Below, piece by piece: positions 25,483-34,415 of a DNA stretch of 64,000 nt (positions are counted from its first letter, which is position 1; the number at the start of each line of letters is the position of its first letter). This stretch comes from Pseudomonas sp. KNUC1026 (lineage in GTDB: Bacteria; Pseudomonadota; Gammaproteobacteria; Pseudomonadales; Pseudomonadaceae). The notes under the pieces were generated by a model that saw nothing but the letters and a program-made list of their open reading frames with translations, was not told the origin of the DNA and did no database searches. The stretch is taken from the NCBI RefSeq assembly GCF_021650705.1, contig NZ_CP087138.1, forward strand, positions 3,868,001 to 3,932,000, read 5' to 3'. A program made the translations under genes and the position numbers.

Positions 25483-27442
25483 CAATTCACCTCCGCAGGT
25501 TCAGCCTTGCGCACAGCCGGCTTGGCCGGTGCGGCATCCGCTTCGATCAGCGCATCGGCGACCAGCTCGGCAATGTCTTTGATCGCCGGGCGCGGCTCGA
25601 CCACGCCTTCGAGCATCGCCGTGCATTGCGGGCAGCCCACAGCCACCAGCTCCGCCTCGGTTTCACGGATGTCTTCCATGCGCATGTCGGGAATCCGCTG
25701 CTTGCCAGGGATATCGGTGATCGGCGCACCGCCGCCACCACCACAGCATCGCGAACGGAAGCCAGAGCGTTGCATTTCGCGCACTTCGATCCCCAGCGCA
25801 CGCAGCACCTGGCGCGGCGCCTCGTACTCGCCGTTGTATCGGCCCAGGTAGCACGGGTCGTGATAGGTCACGCTGCCGCCTTTGTGCTGGCCCAGGTTGA
25901 GCTTGCCGGCACTGACCAGCTCGGCGATGAAGGTGCTGTGGTGCAGCACTTCATAGTTGCCACCCAAAGCGCCGTATTCGTTCTTGAGCACATGGAAGCT
26001 GTGCGGGTCGCAACTGACGATGCGCTTGAAGCTGTATTTGTTCAGGGTCTGGATATTGCGGCGGGCCAGCGCCTGGAAGGTCGCCTCATCGCCCAGCCGG
26101 CGCGCCACATCACCGCTGTCGCGCTCCTCCAGGCCAAGCACGGCGTAATTCACGCCTGCTGCCTTGAGCACTTTGACGAACGCGCGCAGAGTGCGCTGGT
26201 TGCGCATGTCGAACGCACCGTCGCCTACCCAGAACAGCACATCGGCCTGTTTCACATCAGCCAGCAGCGGCATGTTCAGGTCTGCCGCCCAGTTCATCCG
26301 CCCGCCGGGCGCGAAGCCGCCGGGGTTGTCGGTAGCGATCAGATTCTCCAGCACCTCGGCGCCCTTGTTCGGGGTCGCGCCCTTTTCCAGGGTGAGGTGG
26401 CGGCGCATGTCGACGATGGCGTCCACGTGCTCGATCATCATCGGGCACTCTTCCACGCAGGCGCGGCAGGTGGTGCACGACCACAGCGTCTCGGCATCCA
26501 CCAACGCCTTGCCTTGCAGCGACACGATCGGCAGGTGCGGGCCGCCGCTGTGCTCGCCCAGAGGTTTACCCGGATACGGGGAGCCTGCGAAATTGGCGTC
26601 GTTGCCACCGGCCAGGCCGATGACCATGTCCTGAATGAGTTTTTCGGGTTCAGCGGCTGGCCGGCCGCAAAGGCTGGGCACATCGCCTCGCACTTGCCGC
26701 ACTGCACGCAGGCGTCGAAGCCCAGCAACTGGTTCCAGGTGAAGTCTTTGGGTTTTTCCACACCCAGCGGTGCGCTGGAATCGAGCAGGTCCAGCGGCTT
26801 GAGGCCGGTAGAGCGGCCGCCGCCGAAGCGCTCGGCGCGGCGGTGCCAGGCCAGGTGCAGAGCGCCGGCGAAGGCGTGCTTCATCGGCCCGCCCCAGGTC
26901 ATGCCGAGGAACTGCTCGGATACGCCCCAGGCCACACCGATGCCGAGGATCACCGCCAGCACCCAGCCGCCGAAGTTCTCCGGCAGAATGCCGGCCACCG
27001 GCAAGGTCGCGATAAAGAAGCTCGCCGAGAACACCAGCAAGCTCTTGGGCAAGCGCATCCACGGGCCTCTGGAAAGGCGCGCAGGCGGGTTGAGGCGCCG
27101 CTTGTATACGAACAGCGCACCGCAGAACATCAGCACGGTGGCCGCCAGCAAGGCGAAGCCGAGAATACGGTTGTGCAAGCCAAAGCCGTGCACCAGGATG
27201 GCCAGCACTGCAGCCAGCACGAAGCCACCGGCCGTGGCCACGTGGGTATTGGCCATGTATTTGTCACGGGCGACCACATGGTGCAGGTCGACCATGTAAC
27301 GCCTGGGCATCGCGAACAGGCCGCCGACCAGGTCGACCTTCGACGGCCGGCCACGCCGCCACATCGCTACGCGCCGCGCAGCCCCCAGCGCAGCCAATGC
27401 GAGCGCGGAGAACAGCAGAATGGGCAGGATCACGCTCAACAT
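25482..27442 (-). pseudogene. dgcB: Dimethylglycine demethylation iron-sulfur subunit DgcB, frameshifted in this sequence
   Basis: A membrane-associated Fe-S oxidoreductase needed with DgcA to demethylate dimethylglycine. The N-terminal 210 residues hold five or so transmembrane helices. Two 4Fe-4S ferredoxin motifs follow (CVQCGKCEAMCP and CTTCRACVEECP). The C-terminal half has CCG-type domains (HDPCYLGRYN, CCGGGGGAP), like heterodisulfide reductase subunits. The frame breaks after PLNPK, at a plus-strand T run 26640-26644. A sixth T restores NPKKLIQDMV and a 653-residue protein. A consensus error is likelier than inactivation. Confidence 0.9.
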
Positions 27443-27478
27443 AAGCAAGCACCTTCGAGCTTCAAGCCTCAAGCTAAA

Positions 27479-27516
27479 AGCTGCAAGCCAGGCGCAGTCG
27501 GCCTTGTCTTGCAGCT
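27479..27516 (-). terminator. Hairpin with U-tract between dgcA and dgcB
   Basis: A perfect 9-bp stem, AGCTGCAAG/CTTGCAGCT, followed by four T on the minus strand, lies in the 99-bp gap between dgcA and dgcB. The same stem with the same tail occurs after cbcV (43732-43786), so this is a member of a repeated hairpin family. It could attenuate dgcB expression relative to dgcA. Confidence 0.6.
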
Positions 27517-27541
27517 AGCAGCTTGCAGCTGGCAACTGCAG

Positions 27542-29602
27542 TTAGAAGTCTTTACACAGGCGCACAGCGTCGTAGATCGCCGCATGCACGTTGCGCTGGG
27601 CCACACAGTCACCGATGCGATACAGCAGGTAGCCTTCGCCCGGCTGGCTGAGGATCGGCTGCGGCGCAATGGCGAACAGTGCGTCGATGTCGATCTGGCC
27701 CTTGTTGCGCGACCCTTCCTTGAGCCCGTAGTACAGAGCCTCGTCAGGGCGTACACCGTTCTCCACGACCACCTGGTCGACCACCCGCTCTTCTTTGGCG
27801 CCGGTGTACTCGTTCTCCAGCACCGCCACCAGCTTGTCGCCCTCGCGGTAGACCTTTTCCAGCATCAGGTCGCCGGTCATGATCACTTCCTTGGGGTACA
27901 TGCTGCGGTAGTAGGTGGGGAAGGTGGTCCCGCCCATCGCTACGCCTGGCTTGATGTCGTCGGTGACGATTTCCACCTGGCTGCCCTTGTCGGCCAGGAA
28001 GTCAGCAGCAGACATGCCGCTGAACTCGCAGATGGTGTCGTACACCAGCACGTTCTTGCCCGGTGCGACCTTGCCGTCGAGGATGTCCCAGCTGCTGACC
28101 ACCAGGCCCTCTTCGGCGCCCCAGTGCTCGTTCTGCTCCATGAACGGATGGCCGCCGTTGGCCAGCACGATCACGTCCGGGCGCAGGTCCTGGATGGTCG
28201 GGATGTCCGCCGCAGTGCCCAGGCGCAGGTCGACCTTCAACCGCGCCAGCTCCAGCTGATACCAACGGGTGATACCGGCGATCTGGTCACGCTGCGGCGC
28301 GCGCGAGGCCGTGGTGATCTGCCCGCCAATCTGGTCTTTCTTCTCGAACAGGGTCACGTCGTGGCCGCGCTCGGCCGAGACACGCGCAGCCTCCATGCCC
28401 GCAGGGCCGGCACCGACGATCACTACCTTGCGCTTGGGCCCGGTGGTTTTTTCGATGATGTGCGGCACGCCCATGTATTCACGGGAGGTGGCAGCGTTCT
28501 GAATGCACAGCACGTCCAGGCCCTGATACTGGCGGTCGATGCAGTAGTTGGCGCCCACGCACTGGCGAATCTGATCGACCTGGCCCATCTTGATCTTGGC
28601 GATCAGGTGCGGGTCGGCGATGTGCGCGCGGGTCATGCCGACCATGTCGACATAGCCGCCTTCGAGGATGCGCTGGGCCTGGTTCGGGTCCTTGATGTTC
28701 TGCGCGTGCAGCACCGGGACCTTGACCACTTCCTTGATGCCCGCCGCCAGGTGCAGGAACGGCTCCGGCGGGTAGCTCATGTTAGGGATGACGTTGGCCA
28801 AGGTGTTGTGGGTGTCGCAACCCGAGCCGATCACGCCGAAGAAGTCGACCATGCCGGTGGCGTCGTAGTACGCGGCGATCTGCTTCATATCCTCGTGGCT
28901 GAGGCCATCGGGGTGGAATTCGTCACCGCAGATACGCATGCCCACGCAGAAGTCGTCGCCGACCTCGGCACGTACGGCCTTGAGCACTTCCAGGCCGAAC
29001 TTCATGCGGCCTTCGAAGCTGCCGCCCCATTCGTCGGTGCGCTTGTTAACGCGCGGGCTCCAGAACTGGTCGATCATGTGCTGGTGCACCGCCGACAGTT
29101 CCACGCCGTCCAGGCCGCCTTCCTTCGCCCGGCGCGCGGCCTGGGCGTAGTTGCCGATCACCCGCTGGATCTCTTCGGGCTCGATGGTCTTGCAGGTGGC
29201 CCGGTGCACAGGCTCACGGATGCCGGACGGCGACATCAGCGTCGGCCAGTGCTCGCCGTCCCAGCGCGAGCGGCGGCCCATGTGGGTAATCTGGATCATG
29301 ATCTTGGCGCCATGCTTGTGCATGGCGTCAGCCAGGTTCTGGAAGTGCGGGATGATCTTGTCGGTCGACAGGTTCACCGATTTCCACCAGCCCTGGGGGC
29401 TGTCGATGGCCACCACGGACGAGCCGCCGCAGATGGCCAGGCCGATACCGCCTTTGGCTTTCTCCTCGTAATACTTCACGTACCGGTCGGTGGTCATGCC
29501 GCCGTCGGTGGCGTACACCTCGGCATGGGCCGTGGACAGTACGCGGTTACGGATGGTCAGTTTGCCGATCTGTATCGGCTGGAACATTGCTTCGAAAGCC
29601 AT
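27542..29602 (-). CDS. dgcA: Dimethylglycine demethylation flavoprotein DgcA
   Basis: A 686-residue flavoprotein of the trimethylamine dehydrogenase/2,4-dienoyl-CoA reductase family that demethylates dimethylglycine to sarcosine. An N-terminal FMN TIM barrel (FQPIQIGKLTIRNRVLSTAH) is followed by a 4Fe-4S motif (CVGANYC and LCIQNAA region). A C-terminal FAD/NAD domain follows (VVIVGAGPAGMEAARVSAERG). Length is typical and the frame is intact. It lies after the dipeptidase-like gene and the DUF5943 gene on the same strand. Confidence 0.94.
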   Translation of the reverse strand: MAFEAMFQPIQIGKLTIRNRVLSTAHAEVYATDGGMTTDRYVKYYEEKAKGGIGLAICGGSSVVAIDSPQGWWKSVNLSTDKIIPHFQNLADAMHKHGAKIMIQITHMGRRSRWDGEHWPTLMSPSGIREPVHRATCKTIEPEEIQRVIGNYAQAARRAKEGGLDGVELSAVHQHMIDQFWSPRVNKRTDEWGGSFEGRMKFGLEVLKAVRAEVGDDFCVGMRICGDEFHPDGLSHEDMKQIAAYYDATGMVDFFGVIGSGCDTHNTLANVIPNMSYPPEPFLHLAAGIKEVVKVPVLHAQNIKDPNQAQRILEGGYVDMVGMTRAHIADPHLIAKIKMGQVDQIRQCVGANYCIDRQYQGLDVLCIQNAATSREYMGVPHIIEKTTGPKRKVVIVGAGPAGMEAARVSAERGHDVTLFEKKDQIGGQITTASRAPQRDQIAGITRWYQLELARLKVDLRLGTAADIPTIQDLRPDVIVLANGGHPFMEQNEHWGAEEGLVVSSWDILDGKVAPGKNVLVYDTICEFSGMSAADFLADKGSQVEIVTDDIKPGVAMGGTTFPTYYRSMYPKEVIMTGDLMLEKVYREGDKLVAVLENEYTGAKEERVVDQVVVENGVRPDEALYYGLKEGSRNKGQIDIDALFAIAPQPILSQPGEGYLLYRIGDCVAQRNVHAAIYDAVRLCKDF

Positions 29603-29617
29603 CTCACGGTCCTCGGC

Positions 29618-30149
29618 TTACAGCGGTTTGACGACGAACAGCCCGTCATCGTGGCCCTCTTCGGAGCCTCCGTAGACTTGTTCTGCGACGGTACGGATCG
29701 AGCTGCCACGGGCTGCCAGGATCTGGTCCATGGCGCCAGCGGAACCAGCCGGTGAACATGTAGTCGACCTTGCGGCCGCATTTGCCATACACGTACACGA
29801 AGGCCGAGTGCTCGAGCTTGACGCTGCAGGTGCCGGCGTCCAGGTCGATGTCCTGGATCTTGAACAGGCCCCAGCCGCGCTGCGACAGGCGCTTCATGTA
29901 GTGCTCGAACACCGCTACGCCTTCAAGGCCGTGGCATTCGGCTTCTTTTTCACACCAGTGCCAGGCGGACTTGTAGCCGGCCTTGTAGAGGATGCTGGCG
30001 TACGCTTCGGCGCCCAGCACTTCTTCGATACCGATGTGGTTGTTGACGAAGAAATGCCGCGGCACGTAGAGCATCGGCAGCGCGTCGGAGGTCCAGACTC
30101 CGGTCTCGCTGTCGACTTCGATCGGCAATTCGGGGGCGTGTTTGGCCAT
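29618..30149 (-). pseudogene. DUF5943 protein (4-vinyl reductase-like) of the dgc operon, 3' frameshift in this sequence
   Basis: A small cytoplasmic protein of about 176 residues whose function is not established. It carries MLYVPRHFFVNNHIGIEEVLG and CEKEAECHGLEGVAVFEHYMKRLSQRG. The last third is a V4R-like or heme-NO-binding-like fold fragment (LEHSAFVYVYGK). After MFTGWF the frame is lost. Removing one G at 29741-29742 restores AGAMDQILAARGSSIRTVAE and a stop at 29618. As sequenced, the frame instead runs to 29646 with an Arg-rich tail. The gene always seems to accompany dgcA in Pseudomonas, so a role in betaine breakdown is plausible. Confidence 0.8.
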
Positions 30150-30223
30150 GGAAACTCAACTCCATCAAATAAGGTTCGAGAGCCCCGGCACGCTTGGCCG
30201 GGGCGGGCATCAGGAAAGCGGGG

Positions 30224-31201
30224 TCATTCGCCCCAGACGTCGGCCAGCACGCGCACCCAGTTCTCGCCCATGATCTTGCGCACCACGCGCTCGGAATGGC
30301 CGCGTTTGAGCAGGGTTTCGGTGAGGTTCGGGAATTCGCCTACGGTGCGGATTCCCAGCGGGTTGATGATCTTGCCGAAGTTGGTCAGGCGGCGGGCATA
30401 GCCCTTGTCATGGGTCAGGTACTCGAAGAAGTCCTGGCCATGGCCTTGGGTGAAGTCGGTGCCGATGCCGATGGCGTCCTCACCGACGATGTTCATGGTG
30501 TATTCGATCGCTTCGGCGTAGTCGTCGATGGTCGAATCGATGCCCTTGGCCAGGAACGGCGCAAACATGGTCACGCCGACGAAGCCGCCGTGGTCGGCGA
30601 TGAATTTCAGTTCCGCGTCGGACTTGTTGCGCGGGTGCTCTTTGAGGCCCGAAGGCAGGCAGTGGGAGTAGGTGACGGGCTTCTTCGACTCCAGGATGAC
30701 TTCCTCGGAGGTTTTGGAGCCAACGTGGGACAGGTCGCACATGATGCCGACGCGGTTCATCTCGGCAACGATCTCGCGGCCAAAGCCTGAGAGCCCGCCA
30801 TCGCGCTCGTAGCAGCCTGTGCCAACCAGGTTCTGAGTGTTGTAGCACATCTGCACGATGCCTACGCCCAGTTGCTTGAACACTTCCACATAGCCGATCT
30901 TGTCTTCGAAAGCGTGGGCGTTCTGGAAACCGAACAGGATGCCGGTCTTGCCCTGTTCCTTGGCTTTGCGGATGTCGGCAGTGGTGCGCACTTGCAGCAC
31001 CAGATCACTGTTTTCACGCATCAGCTTCTGGCTGGCGGCAATGTTGTCGACAGTCGCCTTGAAGCCTTCCCAGACCGACACGGTGCAGTTGGCCGCTGTC
31101 AGGCCACCTTTGCGCATGTCTTCGAACAGCTCGCGGTTCCATTTGGCGATGATCAGGCCATCGATGACGATGCTGTCAGCGTGGAGTTCGGCTGGTCTCA
31201 T
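30224..31201 (-). CDS. Renal dipeptidase-like (peptidase M19 family) protein of the dgc operon
   Basis: A 325-residue protein of the M19 membrane-dipeptidase family, first gene of the dgc run. The later metal-binding histidines are present (CDLSHVG and YSHCLPSG, then HPRNKSD). The usual N-terminal HxD pair is replaced: the family's DGHND region reads IDGLIIAKWNRE. The bridging Glu region reads GFQNAHAF, with Gln where EG is expected. A canonical two-zinc dipeptidase is therefore doubtful. The ATG at 31201 is chosen because a 72-codon upstream extension is non-homologous. Homologues sit at the same place in P. aeruginosa. Confidence 0.9.
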   Translation of the reverse strand: MRPAELHADSIVIDGLIIAKWNRELFEDMRKGGLTAANCTVSVWEGFKATVDNIAASQKLMRENSDLVLQVRTTADIRKAKEQGKTGILFGFQNAHAFEDKIGYVEVFKQLGVGIVQMCYNTQNLVGTGCYERDGGLSGFGREIVAEMNRVGIMCDLSHVGSKTSEEVILESKKPVTYSHCLPSGLKEHPRNKSDAELKFIADHGGFVGVTMFAPFLAKGIDSTIDDYAEAIEYTMNIVGEDAIGIGTDFTQGHGQDFFEYLTHDKGYARRLTNFGKIINPLGIRTVGEFPNLTETLLKRGHSERVVRKIMGENWVRVLADVWGE

Positions 31202-31447
31202 CAGGCAGTCCCCTTTGTAGTGGTGGCACCGAACTGGCTGCCGGCGCTTTGGGGGGAGCATATGCCTGCGGCCTTGGTCGCTCGGATGCAAAAACGACAG
31301 GGGAGTTTCCGAAAGCGTCAACGCCTGCCAATGGGCGCACAGGGCGGGGTTGGCCAGATGAAATACCAAGGTCGCGCTGTCATTTGCGACGCCCATGCGC
31401 CAGAATCCGGGCATCACATTTAGTTACACGACGGGGAGCGTCGTCCG

Positions 31448-31876
31448 ATGAAATCACTGCTGTGGCTGCTGGCATTCATTTCGGTGGGGGCTTATGCGGC
31501 CGATGACGACGGGCCCACGCCCTGCGACAACGTGGAAACCGCCCAGCAGAGCCTCGACTGCTCGGCCTACAACCGCAAGACCGCCGAAAGCGAGCTCGAA
31601 GACGCCTACAACGGCCTGACTGCCCGCATCAGCGCCCAGTATGGCGACCAGCCCAAGCTGCTCAAGGATTACCTGGCCAAGATCGGCGCGGCTCAGGATA
31701 TCTGGCGCACCCTGCGCACTGCCGATTGTGCCGTGGAGGTCATGGAGGCCGACAAGGACGCCAACGCTGCCCAGACCGCCGAGAACGATTGCATGGCACA
31801 GCGCAGCGACGAGCGCTCGGAGTACCTGCAAGGGATCGGCACCCAGGCCGACGAGACCGATACGCCCGACAACTGA
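31448..31876 (+). CDS. Lysozyme inhibitor LprI-like (DUF1311) exported protein
   Basis: A 142-residue protein with a signal peptide (MKSLLWLLAFISVGAYA) and one LprI-N/DUF1311 domain. The domain shows the conserved cysteines and helices CDNVETAQQSLDCSAYNRKTAESELEDAY, interrupted by WRTLRTADCAVEVM and NDCMAQRSDERSEYL. Such proteins are periplasmic; some inhibit lysozyme, but for this one that is only a family label. The start codon follows a GGGGAG site. It is divergent from the dgc operon, sharing a 246-bp regulatory gap. Confidence 0.85.
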   Translation: MKSLLWLLAFISVGAYAADDDGPTPCDNVETAQQSLDCSAYNRKTAESELEDAYNGLTARISAQYGDQPKLLKDYLAKIGAAQDIWRTLRTADCAVEVMEADKDANAAQTAENDCMAQRSDERSEYLQGIGTQADETDTPDN

Positions 31877-31995
31877 TCCCACCTCAGGAAATATTGCGCC
31901 TTATACGTCGCTCGATTCGCATCCATAGTCCGGCCCGCTCGTTCACGAGCCAACCCGAACGGCGCCCCGGCGCCACAGACTCAAGGAATGCAATC

Positions 31996-32688
31996 ATGAG
32001 CATGGATAAAGCTATCGAAATCCTGAAAAAAGAAGGTGAAGAGCGCGTACTGCTGGTCGGCAGCACCCTGTGCATCTTCGCTGAAAACGTCCCGCTGAAA
32101 GTGGCCGAGGACGTTGCCGCCTGCATGCGCATCATGGATATGTCCTCGGACAGCAAGTTCGACAAGGAAACCCAGCAGCGCGAGTGGTACAACAACTACA
32201 CCAAAGGCCTGGCTCAACTGGGCTGGACCATGACCGGCGCGGCGCATGCCGAGGAAGCGGTCGAGGCCGAGAACGAAACTCTGGGCAGCGTCGCTGTGAA
32301 GCTGGTCACCCGTGAAATGGGTGCCGGCCATCGCCTGAGCCGCTGCCTGAACCGCGGCTTCACAGCAATCGCCTCCACGCCGCAAGCCAAGGCGCTGTTC
32401 GAACGCAGCAGCACCAGCGTTTCGGGCAAATCCAGCACCTTCCAGGCCGTGGACTGCGAGCTCAGCGCGCAGGGCATGCCGATCATGCACATGAAGAGCT
32501 TCCAGATCGCCTACGACCAAAGCAAAGCCGCAGAAGGCGGCGTGCTGCGCAAGCTGGAATCGGCCTCCACCAAGGTCTACCGTGCTTCCCAGCAAGGCAC
32601 CTTCAGCCTGCGCCAGTTCGAAACCCTTCGCGCCAAGATCGCCGCCAAGCTGGAAAGCCGCGCCGACGACGTGCTGGGCCTGGATTGA
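31996..32688 (+). CDS. Hypothetical protein with WxxxYxxxxxxLGW motif
   Basis: A 230-residue, probably cytoplasmic protein that I do not recognise. The N-terminal half is helical (DKAIEILKKEGEERVLLVG, VAEDVAACMRIMDM) and contains EWYNNYTKGLAQLGW. The middle holds MGAGHRLSRCLNRGF, and the C-terminus is a long Ala/Lys/Ser-rich helix (LRAKIAAKLESR). The in-frame upstream extension to 31726 overlaps the LprI gene and is not credible. The ATG at 31996 is supported by an AAGGAATG leader. The next gene shares the W-x3-Y-x6-LGW motif exactly. Confidence 0.75.
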   Translation: MSMDKAIEILKKEGEERVLLVGSTLCIFAENVPLKVAEDVAACMRIMDMSSDSKFDKETQQREWYNNYTKGLAQLGWTMTGAAHAEEAVEAENETLGSVAVKLVTREMGAGHRLSRCLNRGFTAIASTPQAKALFERSSTSVSGKSSTFQAVDCELSAQGMPIMHMKSFQIAYDQSKAAEGGVLRKLESASTKVYRASQQGTFSLRQFETLRAKIAAKLESRADDVLGLD

Positions 32689-32694
32689 TGCCCC

Positions 32695-32723
32695 GCCGCG
32701 CGCCTTGAGCCGAGGCGCGCGGC
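32695..32723. other. Perfect 11-bp hairpin between two unknown genes
   Basis: GCCGCGCGCCT and AGGCGCGCGGC pair perfectly around a 7-nt loop, directly after the stop at 32688 and just before the next start at 32733. There is no T tract. It may weaken read-through or stabilise the upstream mRNA. Confidence 0.5.
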
Positions 32724-32732
32724 ACCTGCCGA

Positions 32733-33293
32733 GTGAACCTTGTGACCCCTTCCCTGCATGAAGACGTACTGGCCAGCATTCGCCAGGCGACATTGGCGGC
32801 CAACGCCGCTGAAGACCTCGAAGCTGCACCGCTGCAATGGCTCGGGGCCTATATGGCGCATATTCGGACACTTGGCTGGCAAGCCACCGAACAGCACAGC
32901 CAGACCTACTCGTTCACCCCGGCTGCCGAACTCCTGCCTACCCTGATGAAAGGCACCCTCCCCGCTCCCCAGGCGCCCAACACTCGCTTTCGAAAACTCA
33001 CCCGCCATCTGATCGATGCAGGTTTCAACGATCACCAACCCTTGCGGCCCCGCGCCAGCGACAGGAATGCCGCCGCCCACGTGCTTCACGACTTCGTCGA
33101 GCGCGCCGACGGCAGCATCGCCTTGAGCCTCTACCACTTGAGCGGCCAACCCGATCCAAACGCACCCAAACTGCGCCTGCCACTGACGAACGTGACCTGG
33201 CTCGCTGTGCTTACGGTCGAGGATTTCCCCACACTGCACCAGCGCCTGGCAGCTGGCGCACAAACTGCGCCGAGCGTGCTCGAAGGATTCTAG
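32733..33293 (+). CDS. Hypothetical protein, possible relative of the preceding gene product
   Basis: A 186-residue protein without recognised domain, signal peptide or membrane segment. It contains QWLGAYMAHIRTLGW, matching the motif spacing of the preceding protein, followed by a Pro/Arg-rich middle and a beta-rich end (GSIALSLYHLSG, LRLPLTNVTWLAVLTVEDF). GTG codons at 32733 or 32742 are the available starts. It follows the preceding gene by 44 bp on the same strand, so the two may be co-transcribed. Its end overlaps the convergent cdhR by 4 bp. Confidence 0.7.
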   Translation: MNLVTPSLHEDVLASIRQATLAANAAEDLEAAPLQWLGAYMAHIRTLGWQATEQHSQTYSFTPAAELLPTLMKGTLPAPQAPNTRFRKLTRHLIDAGFNDHQPLRPRASDRNAAAHVLHDFVERADGSIALSLYHLSGQPDPNAPKLRLPLTNVTWLAVLTVEDFPTLHQRLAAGAQTAPSVLEGF

Positions 33294-34225
33294 CCACGCC
33301 GATCATCGCGCGGGCTCTTGCCGAACCGGGCCTTGTAACGGCGGGCGAAATACGACGGCAGCTCGAAGCCACAGGCGACACTCACTTCAGTCACACTCAT
33401 GTCGGTCTGGCGCAGCAGGTGCTGGGCTTTGTCCAGGCGTATGCGCAGATAGAGGTTGCTGGGCGTCTCGTTCAAGTGCGCGCGGAACAACCGCTCCAGT
33501 TGGCGCCGCGTCACGCCAATTCCCTCAGCCAGTTCCAGCGTCGTCAACGGTGGCTCGCTGTGTTGCTCCATCTCGGTGATGACCTGCACCAGCTTGCGAT
33601 TGCTGGTGCCGTAGCGTGAAACCACCTGCATGCGCTGGTGATCCTTGCGCGGCCGGATGCGGCCCAGCACGAATTGCTCCGAGACCTGGATCGCAAGCTC
33701 TGCGCCGTGCGCCTGGGTAATCAGGTCGAGCATCAGGTCGATGCTGGCAGTGCCGCCGGCGCAGGTAATGCGCGCGCCGCTGGCCTCGAACAGTTCAGGC
33801 GTGGTTTCCAGTTGAGGAAACCGCTCGCTGAAGGCATCGCGCGCCTCCCAGTGCAGCGCGACGCGGCAGCCGCCCAGCAGGCCCGCCTGCGCCAGGATGA
33901 ACGCACCCGTGTCTACGCCCCCCAACGTAGCCCCGTCGCGGGCTTGCTGCCTGAGTGCGCGCGCCAGCGCCTGGCTGTAATGCGCCAGCGGGTTGAAACC
34001 GGCGACCACAAATACGTAAGCGGCGCCGGCCAGTTGGTCGAGGCGCATGTCGGCGTCGACCGACATGCCGTTGCTGGCGACCACCGGCCCACCCTCAAGG
34101 CTTGCGACCGTCCAGCGATACGCACCTGGGCGAAAGCGATTGGCGACGCGTAGAGGCTCGATGGCGCTGATGAAACCGATCGCCGAAAAGCCGGGCATCA
34201 GAATGAAACAGTAGTCCTCAGGCAT
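33290..34225 (-). CDS. cdhR: Carnitine catabolism transcriptional activator, AraC family
   Basis: A 311-residue regulator with an N-terminal DJ-1/PfpI-like (glutamine amidotransferase class I) domain (FILMPGFSAIGFISAIEPLRVANRF) and a C-terminal pair of AraC helix-turn-helix motifs (LELAEGIGVTRRQLERLF and EVSVACGFELPSYFARRYK). This architecture, next to cdhC-cdhA-cdhB, identifies the activator of carnitine catabolism. The ATG at 34225 follows a GGAGG site five bases upstream; the ten-codon extension is discarded. It is divergent from cdhC with a 190-bp gap that should hold its operator. Confidence 0.92.
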   Translation of the reverse strand: MPEDYCFILMPGFSAIGFISAIEPLRVANRFRPGAYRWTVASLEGGPVVASNGMSVDADMRLDQLAGAAYVFVVAGFNPLAHYSQALARALRQQARDGATLGGVDTGAFILAQAGLLGGCRVALHWEARDAFSERFPQLETTPELFEASGARITCAGGTASIDLMLDLITQAHGAELAIQVSEQFVLGRIRPRKDHQRMQVVSRYGTSNRKLVQVITEMEQHSEPPLTTLELAEGIGVTRRQLERLFRAHLNETPSNLYLRIRLDKAQHLLRQTDMSVTEVSVACGFELPSYFARRYKARFGKSPRDDRRG

Positions 34226-34415
34226 GCTGGCCTCCGCGCCACGATGGCGGTTCATACCGCAGCCAGGGGTCGGTGATCAAGTGCGCAGTCTGGCTGAGTG
34301 GCATCGAGGGCGCGCTCCGGCAGGTCGACCGGGTGCAAGTGCCGGTCGCCTGCGTGAGCCTGTGGCCAGCCCTGGCTGCGTAACGTGGCGCTCATCAACG
34401 CACTGGAGCCACGCC

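Noticed and set aside
26843..29755. A 970-codon open frame on the plus strand
   Set aside because: It is the antisense shadow of dgcB and dgcA, with His/Val/Gly-rich translation typical of reversed high-GC genes and no domain.
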